Shown here: piece by piece, positions 1 through 8,729 of the stretch
Numbering within the stretch: the first letter of the stretch is position 1
Layout: every line of letters begins with the position of its first letter
Assembly: GCA_010015655.1 (NCBI GenBank)
Contig: ML976809.1
Coordinates: 51,639-62,153, forward strand
Length of the DNA stretch: 10,515 bases
From: Bimuria novae-zelandiae CBS 107.79
Lineage: Eukaryota; Ascomycota; Dothideomycetes; Pleosporales; Didymosphaeriaceae
Direction of reading: 5' to 3'
Position numbers and translations under genes: made by a program
Notes under the pieces: generated by a model
Told to the model about the DNA's origin: nothing
The model's input: only the letters and a program-made list of their open reading frames with translations
Database searches by the model: none

Positions 1-2298
1 ACAAAGATAGCTAAAGGTGACAAGCTTGAAGTACGAGCGATCACTGGATGGCTTGTTGGATACGAAGGAACAAACATCTTTCGTATCTGGGTCCCAGGAA
101 GCGATAGGGTTGTTCGCACCCGAGACGTCGTTTTCTTACGACAACAACGGTATTCTCCGCTAGAACCTCAGCTTTTGACTGAGGAGGAACAACGTGTGGT
201 TACTATCCTTAATATCGATTCATCAGACGAAGAGGAGGACCCTGTTATTAAGCAGATCCGTCGTGACATGACACTTCGTCAACCAAGAGTTGAGGATGAT
301 GCTGAAGATGAAGAAGAGGATACTGGGCCAGATGGTGCCGAAGAGCAGATTCATCAGGAGGCCTATAGAGGATTACCCACACCCAGAGAGACACCGGTAC
401 CTATCACTCATAATCGTTCCCAACCAAAAGGCTGGAGAGAGATTGCTCCTGGAGATACTGCGCCAAACCGCCGCGAGAACAATGCACCAGGACGGACAAA
501 CCCTAATATTGCTGCAGACAATATCGTTCTAGGGTCCCGTCGTCGGGGAGGTGATAGAGGAGACGATACGCCTAGGGACCACTTCAGTACGCACGCGTCT
601 CTGTACTGGCAAACGTTTGCTACAGCCATCGTGCAGTTGCCCCCAAATAAAGAGTGGAAGGTTCACCGTGATCGCCTGCCGCCGCCACCAAAGAACTGGG
701 CTGAGATCAAATCCCGCCCTGACGCTGATAAGTGGTTTGCTGCTGCAGACAAGGAGATTGAGGAGCAGCTTCACAAAGGCGTATTCGAGAGAGTAAAGGA
801 CGATGTAAAGGATCACCCTAATGCTAAGACTCTACCGCTAATGTGGGTTTTCACGTACAAGTTCGATGCTGATGGCTACTTGACTAGCTACAAGGCTCGA
901 CTAGTCGTGAGAGGAGATTTGCAGACGACTTGGGATGATACCTACGCAGCTACACTTGCGGCTCGAACGCTCCGCTTCCTCATCGCTATCATGTGCGCTT
1001 TCGGGCTCCTTGCCTACCAGTACGATGTCAAGAATGCTTTTCTCAATGCGTATCTTGCCCGACTCTGTTACGTCTGGACTCCGGATGGGTTCCGAGACAG
1101 GCTAGGCAATATGATGCGACTACGCCGAGCACTGTATGGGCTCAAGGATGCTCCAGCGCTGTGGCATAAACTTCTGAAGAAGACACTGGTTGATATGGGC
1201 TTTACGCAAGTAAAAGGTATCCCCTGCCTATTCACTAATGGCAAGCTGATACTATTCTACTACGTGGATGATATCGTCGTCCTTTTCCGCAAAGGCGATC
1301 AGCAATATCATCAACAGTTTGAACGCGAATTCATGAAACGATACGAGACACGGAGCTTAGGAGAACTACGTTGGTTCCTAGGAATACGCATTATTAGAGA
1401 CTATGCAAAAGGCAAGGTCTGGATGATTCAAGACTCCTATATTGCAAAAGTCTGCCACGATCACAATCTACTTCAGGGAAGCCGACACCCTAAGGTCCCT
1501 CTACGCGAGTCTTATCTTCCCCCCAGCACGGATGAGCCTAACGAGGAGCGTACCCGCCTATATCAGATCCTAGTTGGATGTCTGGGTTTCATCTCATACT
1601 TTACCCGGCCTGATGTGGCAAAGACGCACTCAATACTTGCCCGCCATCTAAACAATCTAAGCCAAAAGCATCTTGCTGCTGCCAAGTCTGTGTGGCAGTA
1701 CTTATACAACTTTCGATTCTGGGCAATTGGAGCAACGACAGCACGCTCTAAGAACGCCAACTACATCTGTCAAATTAACAATAAGGAAGCTAAGGAGTTG
1801 TTATTCTTTAGTGCCTCTGATGCTGCGTTTGCTGACGATCCTGATACTGCTCGAAGCTCATTTGCCTATGTGTTCAAGCTCTATGGAATAGTTATTAATT
1901 AGAAGGCAAAAATTATGAGATCAGTTGCTAAATCAACTACTAAAGCTAAACTATTCGCCCTATCAACTGCTAGCACTGAGTTATCCTGGTGGATAAACAC
2001 CTTTAAAGCTATTAGATTCAATCCAGAGGTTCGACCTACGTTGTACTGCGATAACCAGCAAACAGTCTCTATCGCCAATAAGGACGAAGAAAAGCTCGAC
2101 ACAAAGCTAAGACATATCAAAGTACATCAGATGTGGATCCGCGAGCAAGTTGAAGCTGGGAACATTGACGTTACCTGGATAGGAACTGCTGATATGCCCG
2201 CTGATGGATTGACAAAGGCTCTCTCTGACAGTAGCAAGCACGAGCGATTCTTGAAGCAACTAGGAATGACTGATATACGCCACAAGTTGTTGGTGTAG
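1..2298 (+). pseudogene. Ty1/copia pol polyprotein, 3' part (integrase tail, reverse transcriptase, RNase H), one in-frame stop
   Basis: The frame is open from base 1, so the true start lies off the left edge; the ttg at 175 is not a start. Codons 15-45 (GWLVGYEGTNIFRIW, then RTRDVVF) match the SH3-like tail after the copia integrase core. An acidic, low-complexity linker follows. The reverse transcriptase shows KARLVVRGDLQ, YDVKNAFLN (Asp at 1024), ALYGLKDAPALWHKLL and the catalytic YVDD at 1261-1272. The RNase H domain has Asp codons at 1819, 2050 and 2203. A TAG at 1900-1902 interrupts it, and the same frame continues without shift to the TAG at 2296-2298. Relatives usually have Trp at the stop, so TGG to TAG is likely. 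Two positions normally Glu (1942, 1948) are Lys, which should disable RNase H. This would be the enzyme part of an LTR retrotransposon. Gag, protease and integrase core are outside the window. Confidence 0.93.
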
Positions 2299-2420
2299 AG
2301 GATAAGCTTGTTACGTCTATCGTCCCATGATAGAGTACTTCCTAGGGAGGTGCACTGGAGGCCCTCTGTCCACTCATTTTGCATTACTCTACTTGACAGC
2401 ACTCCGCTAACTTTGTGCTG

Positions 2421-2427
2421 TGGGAGG
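2421..2427 (+). other. Candidate polypurine tract of the copia element
   Basis: The purine-rich run tgggagg lies about 120 bases after the pol stop and directly before a TGTGTTAG/TGTTAG sequence that would open the 3' LTR. This is where plus-strand DNA synthesis would be primed. A second similar run, agggagg at 2344-2350, also precedes TG and is the alternative. The first is preferred because the LTR it defines has better-matched ends. Confidence 0.45.
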
Positions 2428-2429
2428 TG

Positions 2430-2578
2430 TGTTAGAGTGGAGTACGGTATCACATGATACAAACCTGATGTAGACTAGTTGCTGATCACGATTCTGCTAC
2501 TTAAGCAGTTTCTCCGTTTAGCCTGTTACAATCAACTCAGTCTCTCATTCCTACTTGCTACCCTACCTATCACTTACA
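2430..2578 (+). repeat. Probable 3' LTR of the copia element (about 149 bp)
   Basis: It starts TGTTAGAG and ends CTTACA. The ends are imperfect inverted copies: TGTTAGAG against TGTAAGTG when the end is read backwards. The start could be 2428 instead. The right end is supported independently, because the antisense gag relic becomes readable from about 2579. An inverted pair gtatca/tgatac (2447-2460, 2-base spacer) lies near the start and could be a regulatory palindrome. The 5' LTR is not in the window, so these ends are unconfirmed. The short open frame across 2479-2667 runs over the boundary and is not a gene. Confidence 0.45.
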
Positions 2579-4540
2579 CTCTACTATCTTGGCCTCCTTG
2601 GAATCTGCCTGCGAATTCGCCTTCGCCTCTAAATCCTCTTCGAGTTCTTCTATTCCTATTGTTGTAGCGGCGGTTAAGGTAGTACTAGTCTATAGCGATT
2701 ATCTTACTCCTTATAAGTATTTGCCTTATTTGCTAACGTGTAAGATGCGTCTTAACTATAGACCGTAGGTCTGCAAAGAGTCCTTCGTAGATTATGGCTA
2801 GCTTAAAGAGTGCTATTTTAAGTTCTAGAACTCTACGGCACGCGTTAATAATAGTCGTACGTAGGGTATTCTTACCTTTAAAGTTCTTACCAAGCGCGCG
2901 TTAGCACAATTATAGCTTATTAAGTAATATTTATAGCACCTTATATAAGCTCTTATTAGGGTTCTCCATGCGCGTACGGGCGAAGGTTGTAGTTATTTAG
3001 TTTATATAGTAGTATTAATAGTGGACGTCGTGATTAAAGTGGTTCTTAATCACTGTGTACGCATTAGAAAAGCTATTACCTCTATTTATAACTTGTATAT
3101 AGAATATCTCTGCTCGCCTAGTAAGAATACGAGGAAATATAGCGTGGAACTACTCTTCGTAGATGTCTACCTGCCAACAGATGCTAAAGAAGATCTTAAT
3201 TTTATTATTAAGTAGATTGTATACATTTCCTGTGTATTTCTTGTTATTGTCCTAAAGCTTAGAGAACTGCGTGATTATATTAGCGTTAAGTTAGTTATTC
3301 CGGGACCAGCGCGGCGGTAGCGTCTTATACGGGTTATAGAGTAGCTTTGGTAGTCTGCCTGGTACACCGTTCCCAGGTTGTTGTGGAAACGGCGTGATTT
3401 TACGATATGTAATTACTGGCGGCCGTGCCTGTGTTTATAGTTGCCATTACTGTAATTGCGTATCTTATTCCCACTATTACTAAGACTGAGGTTCTCTAAG
3501 CGCACCACTCATAAAGTGTGGTTGTTAACTATTATTACTCTGTCTTGGTAGTTGGATTTTATCTATCTAGTGTATTAGTTATAGCTCTCGTGTTTTAGAT
3601 TGGTTTCGAGCGTTGTGTCCTACTCTGTGCTATTCGCCTCGCTATAATTACTCTCGCTATTACCCGTCTTACTGCGAGTGCTTTGGCTACTATAACTATA
3701 GTGTATGTGTACTAGCTAGTAGACTATCCTGCTGTAGTTATTACTGCTTAGCCATTAGAGGTGTCTGTTTTGCGTTCTGCTGTCGCTTGTATGCCCTTAA
3801 TCGTTGGTCGAATATTATAGCTTTAAATTCCACAGGGTCCCATTCGGGAGTATTCTTTAGAGTAGATAGATTATAGAGGGAATTAGTAAGCCTCGCGCGA
3901 TTATTGCCTGTGTAGACTTCTCTATGCCGTAGGACCATCTTTAGAGATTTTAGTGTATTACGGTTAACCTTATAGAATAGCTCCTTTATCTATTCTTTAA
4001 AATCGTAGTAGTAGTCTGCACATAGATCGTCGTCCCAGGCCATTAATACGTTGTAATCGCGGATAATTTTAGTAACCCAGGTTATTGCGTGCATCTCGTC
4101 TACGTCTATTAGTATAGGTACGTCCCAGAGAGATGTGTTGACAGATTCCAGCGCCACTAGATATGGGTAGTCTCCCATAAGGTACTTTATAGTATATTTA
4201 GCCCAGCGCGAAGCAGCTTCCTGGCGTTTACTTAAGCCATACTCTAACTAATTATCGCGTAGTTAAGCTTAAGCTTAAGCATTAGCATTATCTGCTGCGC
4301 TGTCGCTGCTTTAGTTATCTGCTATTATACTGGCGGTGTTAACTCGTTGTTAATGTGGTTGTCTTGTCGGTTAGTCGTTTCTAACGTGTGTTAGTGTACG
4401 TAACTGGGTTGTTTAAAGATATTCGTATGGTAAATTATAATTCGTTGCTAACGCGCTCTGTGTCTGCGGATTGGCCTAAACTAGTAGCTTTAGAGGTTGG
4501 TTAAGAGTGCTTCGTGTTATCTCTACCTCGCTCTATTCTT
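2579..4540 (-). pseudogene. Gypsy-type Gag relic riddled with TAA/TAG stops
   Basis: One minus-strand frame can be followed without indels from about 4320 to 2579 despite roughly 40 in-frame stops. The upstream part (4178-3741) reads GDYPYLVALESV, WDVPILIDVDEMHAITW and NTPEWDPVEF. The central part (about 3310-3060) has KKYTGNVYNLL, FHAIFPRIL and RAEIFYIQVINRG, matching the capsid region of fungal gypsy Gags. About 2960-2755 has KSLYKVL, INACRRVLELKIALFKLA and EGLFADLRS. The C-terminal stretch is Arg/Gly-rich (YYLNRRYN, RRGFRG), as expected just before a zinc knuckle, which would lie beyond the insertion. Stops fall where Gln or Trp is expected. The start is uncertain: two frames look partly coding between 4320 and 4540, so an indel is possible there. 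This would be a structural capsid protein; the copy is dead. Confidence 0.72.
4263..4280 (-). repeat. Three tandem TTAAGC hexamers inside the gag relic
   Basis: Read in the gag frame the minus strand gives GCT TAA three times. Restoring the usual C-to-T change at each TAA would give an Ala-Gln dipeptide repeat. This is a small low-complexity coding repeat rather than a regulatory element. Confidence 0.6.
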
Positions 4541-4653
4541 AGCACAGTCTGCATCGACCCGAGATTTCTTACGTTGGGTTATTAATAGCCTGTCTCTTCT
4601 TCCTTACTGTCTGTGATGGCTTCTCGCGATCACTAATTAGTGTTAGGAGGACT

Positions 4654-4813
4654 TGTTGCACTAGTGCTGAAAGGAAATACTTAATAATAAGTTACATTGG
4701 GTTAATTAATGCTTGTTGTCTCTCGTTCTATTTACTAAGGATTAAAGTACATCGCGGGGTATAGAAGCTAGTCCCATATAGGGCTCGCTCTACACATATA
4801 GTGTTTTGCAACA
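4654..4813 (-). repeat. Probable 5' LTR of the gypsy element (160 bp)
   Basis: The interval is bounded by a perfect 7-base inverted pair, TGTTGCA at 4654-4660 and TGCAACA at 4807-4813, giving TG...CA ends. Its position suits a 5' LTR: the inner end lies about 110 bases before the gag region, and the outer end abuts a different relic. The length is short but within the LTR range. The partner LTR is not in the window, so the call rests on end structure and position only. Confidence 0.42.
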
Positions 4814-4877
4814 CGATAGAGGCCTTAAGGTTATTAATCCAATAAAAAAAACCTTTTTTATTTTTTCCTCTATACCC
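4814..4877. other. Junction between gypsy LTR and helicase relic, with A and T runs
   Basis: It contains an 8-base A run (4844-4851), then two 6-base T runs (4854-4859 and 4861-4866). No motif is readable. It may hold the 3' end of the helicase gene, the insertion point of the gypsy element, or both. The helicase frame stays open for some codons after the TAG at 4878-4880, so the native stop is uncertain. Confidence 0.4.
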
Positions 4878-6839
4878 CTACTCTCCTAATAATCGGGTGA
4901 TCTAACAAAACTCAGCCACTAAATAGTTACTCTCTACCGAATTAAATGCCTGCTTTGTCCCTAAATATTAAACTAACCCATCTATTAACGATCCATTAAC
5001 CCTCTCACGCAATAATCTATTAACCCAACGGTTTTTAACGGAATCCTCGCTACCATGCACGATCCCTATTAAGCCACCTACTAAAACGCCATAATACTAG
5101 CATTCGCCGCCTATTGCCTACTAATAACGCCCTTATCTATTCTCCTCCCATTAATGGCATATCTCCTACGGCACCCCGCACTAAAAACAACCTAAATATG
5201 GCTTATACTAGATTTATTACTCTATCTTCTTAATTAGCTTCTTTGCCTGCTGGCTCTCTACTTACTAATATTACTAAATATCGTGTGCGCTCTATCTATT
5301 GCCCGTACCCTTATATATCCTACACTATTTTCCCCACTACGCTAACTAACTACGTAACTATTTTATACTAGCGTACGCCTCTTGCTAGTCCTATATAAAC
5401 CTTTACTATAGACCCCGTCGTGTCTACTCCTACTATTAGAACGTATACTATACTACTTTTCTCTTAGTTTTCCTATCCCTCTTCCTCTTTACTTTAACCA
5501 CGTTTATCTCTTCTCTATTACTACTATCCCTATTACTACCCTCTTTGCTCTCCTTCTCTTTTGTCTCTTTGTCTTCTTTATAAATATTACATTTCTCTTC
5601 CCCCTCTTTATACCCTACCCGCTCTACTTCTCTATAATCCAAATACTCGCCTAATACTACTCGCCTATACGTTGCCGCCTTACCTTCTCCTGCCAACGCT
5701 TACACTAACGCATGCTTCTTCTTTTTTTACTTATTTTTAGCTACTCGCTATACCCCTTCCTACACGATTATAACCGCCTTACTTTATATCCTATCTTATC
5801 CTGCCCGGCCGCTCTCCTACGCGTAATCCAACACGGAAAACGGCTAATTAATATAGACAATATACTAAATATTAGAAATATTAACGCCTATCCCCAACTC
5901 GCTCGTGGCTATAATAACCCGCTTATTACCTAATATAAAATTCTTTAATATGCTTACCTTACTAATAGCGTCGTGATAATACGCATGGCACCCTAACTGC
6001 TACGCTAATACCTTAACCTTACGCACTAAATTACCGTATATTATTACCTTACCCTACCTATACTTACGTAACTTTTGCCGCACTACGCCTAATATTATTC
6101 CCTCTACCTCTTGCTTCTTCGCTACCCTCCCTATTTTAATTACCTAGTATGCCACGTTCGTCCGCGCCGTCTCTACCCGGAATACCTTAACCTGGTTAGG
6201 ATTAAAATATATCCGTTAGAATAACTTATCCTCTTTGCTAGGCGGCAATATTACTATTAATAACACTATCTACGTCTCTATAGCCACTAACTTACCCAAC
6301 TACTACATCTGCTTACGGAATGTATACCGCCAATTTAACATAATATGGCACTTGTTAATTATAATCCGGTTTAACTATTATATTACTCTTAAATAGTTTA
6401 CGAATATAGTAAACCCCTGCGTAATAGCCAACTCGGACGTTACTAATACTATTATGGCTATATTAAGTAGGCGCCGGCTCTCTTACGCTGCACATAATAT
6501 CCCTAGCTTTTTACACCGCTGTATTATATCGCCTTATAATATAATTAATAGGACGATAATAATAGTCGTGCCGCCCTACTTGGCCCACGCCAGTAATATA
6601 AATAACATGCTCTTACTCGCCCCTATTAGTATTACTACTACCACGGGGCTCTCTTTACTTATAATAGTATTAATTACCTCTCGCTACACGCTTTAAAATA
6701 TTACTATCTTACCTGCCATCCTCTGTAACTGCTTGGCAGTGTCTATCTTTCTTAACCTTCTTTACTAATCTATCCTGGCCTTATTCGCCTTACTCTTAAA
6801 CGGCGCCCTCTTTCGCTTCCTGCACCCATCCTCCTCGCT
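4878..6839 (-). pseudogene. RecQ-family SF2 DNA helicase relic (telomere-linked-helicase-like), RIP-degraded
   Basis: A single minus-strand frame runs about 654 codons with no indel and about 55 stops, all TAA or TAG. In order: SKESPVVVV leading into a damaged Walker A (GASKSMLF, 6623-6600); GGTTIIIV (motif Ia area); CKKLGI; VLVTSELAITQGF; motif II at 6356-6345 reading NKCH where DECH is expected; motif III IVLLIVILPP (about 6240-6270); VIIYGN and VIIATSELGIGVNI (motifs IV-V); FSVLDYA then ESGRAG with a stop where Arg is expected in motif VI (5819-5793). A basic, acidic-tailed block follows. The C-terminal part (5189-5154 and on) has paired Cys residues and reads YYGVLVGG, IVHGSEDSV and KQAFNSVESN. 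A functional copy would unwind DNA using ATP. In fungi such helicases are often multicopy and subtelomeric. The N-terminus is missing to the right. RecQ-like family is near certain; the telomere-linked subtype is an inference. Confidence 0.85.
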
Positions 6840-6998
6840 ACTATCTACCGTTTTTCTCACACACCTTCACCAACTTCTGAATTATGAGAACCTGTTGAAA
6901 TCTGTATATTTTTTATTAGATTTAATCTTAAAATCACCTAAAACCTATCTCTAAGCTATCCTCTGCCCCTGCAGTGCCTGCAGCTAATAAATAATAGC
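6840..6998. other. Unassigned junction between helicase relic and LINE
   Basis: On the minus strand the helicase frame continues here with TGA stops, unlike the relic itself, while another frame reads VLIIQKLVKVCEKNG. So this could be a shifted or intronic piece of the helicase N-terminus, or unrelated DNA. The part nearest 6999 (ctgcagtgcctgcag and the A/T-rich sequence after it) may be the LINE 5' untranslated region. No clear LINE 5' end, promoter or RNA gene is visible. Confidence 0.35.
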
Positions 6999-8729
6999 AT
7001 GGAGACGCCTGCGAGACTCCCCCCAGAAGCCTCCACAGCAACCCGCCCCGCCGACCTAGAGTCAGCGAGGCACCTTAACATAAGCCACCCCTTAAGGAGA
7101 CAGCCGCAGCAGCATGTAGTAGCGGTACTACGTCTTAACCTAGGTGGAGGAGTGCAGACCAGAAACGCGCCAGCTACTACTATAGTAACTAAAGCCCTGA
7201 TGACCTATATTACAGCCGCTAAACAAGCTGCCGCTACCTAGGAGGCCATGATCTACACCCTAGCACAGGCTGTAGATAGCTGCCTTAATACCTATAAGCT
7301 CCTTGAAGAGCAGGCAGTCGCCAACGCCCTCTGCTAGCGCGTTATATAGGCCCTAAAAAACTCTACCCTAGCGCTAAGCCTCTTGCGCACAGACCGCACT
7401 AAGAATATTAACACTAACGCTAGCACTAGTGCCAGCGATAGCAGCCGCAATCGTAGCAGGGCTACGGGGCCAAGAACATGGGCAAACGTAGCTGCCAGCG
7501 CGAACCCCTTAAGCACAGGGTACACCACCTCCAGTAGCAACCAGAGCAGCACCAGGGCCACTGCCAACAGACACACCCGCCGTAGTTAAAGCGACACTAA
7601 GGACCCCAGGATCCTCATCACGGTGCCTGCGCCGGAGCGGCTCTCACAGAGCTTACCATATGCAATCAGAAAGGCCATTTGCGATACGCTGGGCCTTGAC
7701 CTCAGCGCCATACCCGGCGCCTCAAAGACCAGGACAGGATGGGCCGTCACCCCCGCCAATAACAAGACAAGAGACAGCCTCATGGAACAGGGAAAGAAAG
7801 ATTTAATAATAAGCGCTGTAGGAGGCAGCACAGCCAAGCTGCCATAGAAATGGTTTAACTATGCTGTACCCAACGTCCCTAGCGCGTACCGATCCTTGCT
7901 AGGCCCGGAGGTGCCAGTCACACACGACATGATAGAGGATGAGGCAGCCGTACAGACAGGCTCACTGCCTGTCAACTGTAGACAGTCAAGGCATGGCGCT
8001 AATGAAGACGGAACTATCACCTGGATCATCTCCTTTACAAAGAAAGTACGACAATTCAGGCTCCTAGGCAGTAGTAGCGCCTCAAGGGAGATTACTAAGA
8101 CCCCAGCTATACAACGACACGACCCAGGCTGCCAGGGCTACTGCAACCCACTAAAATGCGTGCGCCTCCCCCGCTGTAACAACTGTGGCAAGAAACAAGA
8201 GGACCACACAGGCCCCCTAGGCTTAGGATGTACCCATCCAGTGCAGTGCGCCAACTGTTTTGGCCCACATCAGGCAGGGCACATTGACTGCCTGGCAGCG
8301 CCACGCCGAGTTAACAAGCAGGTCATCAGGCCAACGAGGAGGGAGATAGGCACATACCGCCGCGCCGGTCGCCAGGCCTATGAGCACGCCAACCGCCCGT
8401 CCCCAGGTACCGAAACAGAGGCAGCAACTGCGGCAGCCCAGGACAGCTCACCGGAGCTCCGTGATGGCCTATACAGGGCCCCCGCTGCCCCTAGCTCACA
8501 TCCAGCAGGCGCAACAACAACGCCAGCAAACGCCAACAAGCGACGCAACCCAGGACCGGAGGCGTCAACAGGGCCCTCTACCCGCCCACAACGCTCCACT
8601 CATATCCCTAGGAACCTAAATCTGGCGGCGATGTCGGCGCGCAGCGTTGCGCCACCTCAAGATCACACAGCTTCATCCTCATCAGAGAGAGACATAAACA
8701 TGAGCGACGAGAATGATCTCTCATGTTAA
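6999..8729 (+). pseudogene. LINE ORF1 (Gag-like nucleic-acid-binding protein with zinc knuckles), five in-frame stops
   Basis: One frame runs from the ATG at 6999 to the TAA at 8727, interrupted by TAG at 7239, 7335 and 7347, TAA at 7587 and TAG at 7845, with no frameshift. All five can be explained by C-to-T change of Gln codons or G-to-A change of Trp. The N-terminal third is Ala/Ser/Thr-rich, with GPRTWANVAASA near 7470-7510. An RRM-like middle (about 7610-8090) follows, including KWFNYAVPNVPSAY. Cys/His knuckles lie at 8175-8291: CNNC-x6-H-x7-C, then CANC-x3-H-x6-C. A Pro/Ser/Thr-rich tail closes the frame. Full length would be about 576 residues, normal for Tad ORF1. The role is RNA binding and RNP assembly. 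The uninterrupted 7896-8729 part is its C-terminal half, not a separate gene. Confidence 0.87.
8723..8729 (+). promoter_or_regulatory. ORF1 stop / ORF2 start overlap (ATGTTAA)
   Basis: The ORF2 ATG (8723-8725) lies just upstream of and overlaps the ORF1 TAA (8727-8729) in the -1 frame. A TGA in the ORF2 frame only seven bases upstream limits frameshifting to a very short window. Translation of ORF2 by stop-and-restart is therefore the simpler reading. This is inference from layout only. Confidence 0.5.

Larger units (their letters stand above)
1..2578 (+). mobile_element. Ty1/copia LTR retrotransposon, 3' portion
   Basis: The extent combines the pol frame, a 3' untranslated stretch with purine-rich tracts, and a probable 3' LTR. 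The domain order integrase, reverse transcriptase, RNase H is the copia arrangement; in gypsy elements integrase comes last. Base composition is ordinary through most of the element and changes sharply to TA-rich, stop-laden sequence after about 2579. The right end is inferred from the LTR-like terminus and from where the neighbouring gag relic becomes readable. The left end is outside the window, so target-site duplication cannot be tested here. Confidence 0.8.
2579..4813 (-). mobile_element. Ty3/gypsy-type LTR retrotransposon, 5' part, heavily mutated
   Basis: Reading the minus strand gives a probable 5' LTR (4813 to 4654), a leader of about 110 bases, then a gag relic down to 2579, where the copia LTR cuts it off. 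Protease, reverse transcriptase and integrase are missing; they would lie beyond the copia insertion to the left or be lost. No primer-binding site with a clear tRNA match is visible just inside the LTR, though mutation could have erased it. The TA-rich composition and the TAA/TAG-only stops mark the whole element as RIP-damaged. Confidence 0.65.
2579..6839. other. RIP-mutated, TA-rich tract
   Basis: The tract is dominated by TA-rich words, and its two relics keep frame over about 4 kb. Their roughly 95 stops are TAA or TAG with no TGA. CAA and CAG turned to TAA and TAG, or TGG turned to TAG, requires C-to-T change at CpA on either strand, which is the preferred RIP context. CGA codons, which would give TGA only through CpG change, survive often. 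No open frame within this span on either strand is a credible gene; the longer ones are antisense shadows of the relics. Confidence 0.85.

Noticed and set aside
2341..2360. LTR start at 2351 after the agggagg tract
   Set aside because: The start TGCACTGG pairs poorly with the CTTACA end; the later tract with TGTTAGAG fits better, though it is not excluded.
3613..3876. Plus-strand 87-codon open frame with Cys/Tyr-rich product
   Set aside because: It is antisense to the gag relic; the Cys/Tyr richness is a by-product of the complement of TA-rich damaged sequence.
3741..4178. Two short minus-strand frames (3990-4178 and 3741-3938) as independent genes
   Set aside because: Same frame, separated by a single TAG, and continuous with the gag relic.
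4263..4290. TTAAGC repeats as a binding-site array
   Set aside because: Explained as a mutated Ala-Gln coding repeat in the gag frame.
5448..5696. 82-codon Lys/Glu-rich minus-strand frame as a separate small gene
   Set aside because: It is in frame with the helicase motifs on both sides and is simply the longest stop-free piece of that relic.
6454..6696. Plus-strand 80-codon frame that looks hydrophobic
   Set aside because: It lies exactly opposite the Walker A region of the helicase relic; hydrophobicity comes from the complement of RIP-mutated codons.
2579..6839. Region as a centromeric satellite or replication origin because of its AT richness
   Set aside because: No tandem satellite structure is visible and most of the tract is explained by mutated gag and helicase coding sequence.
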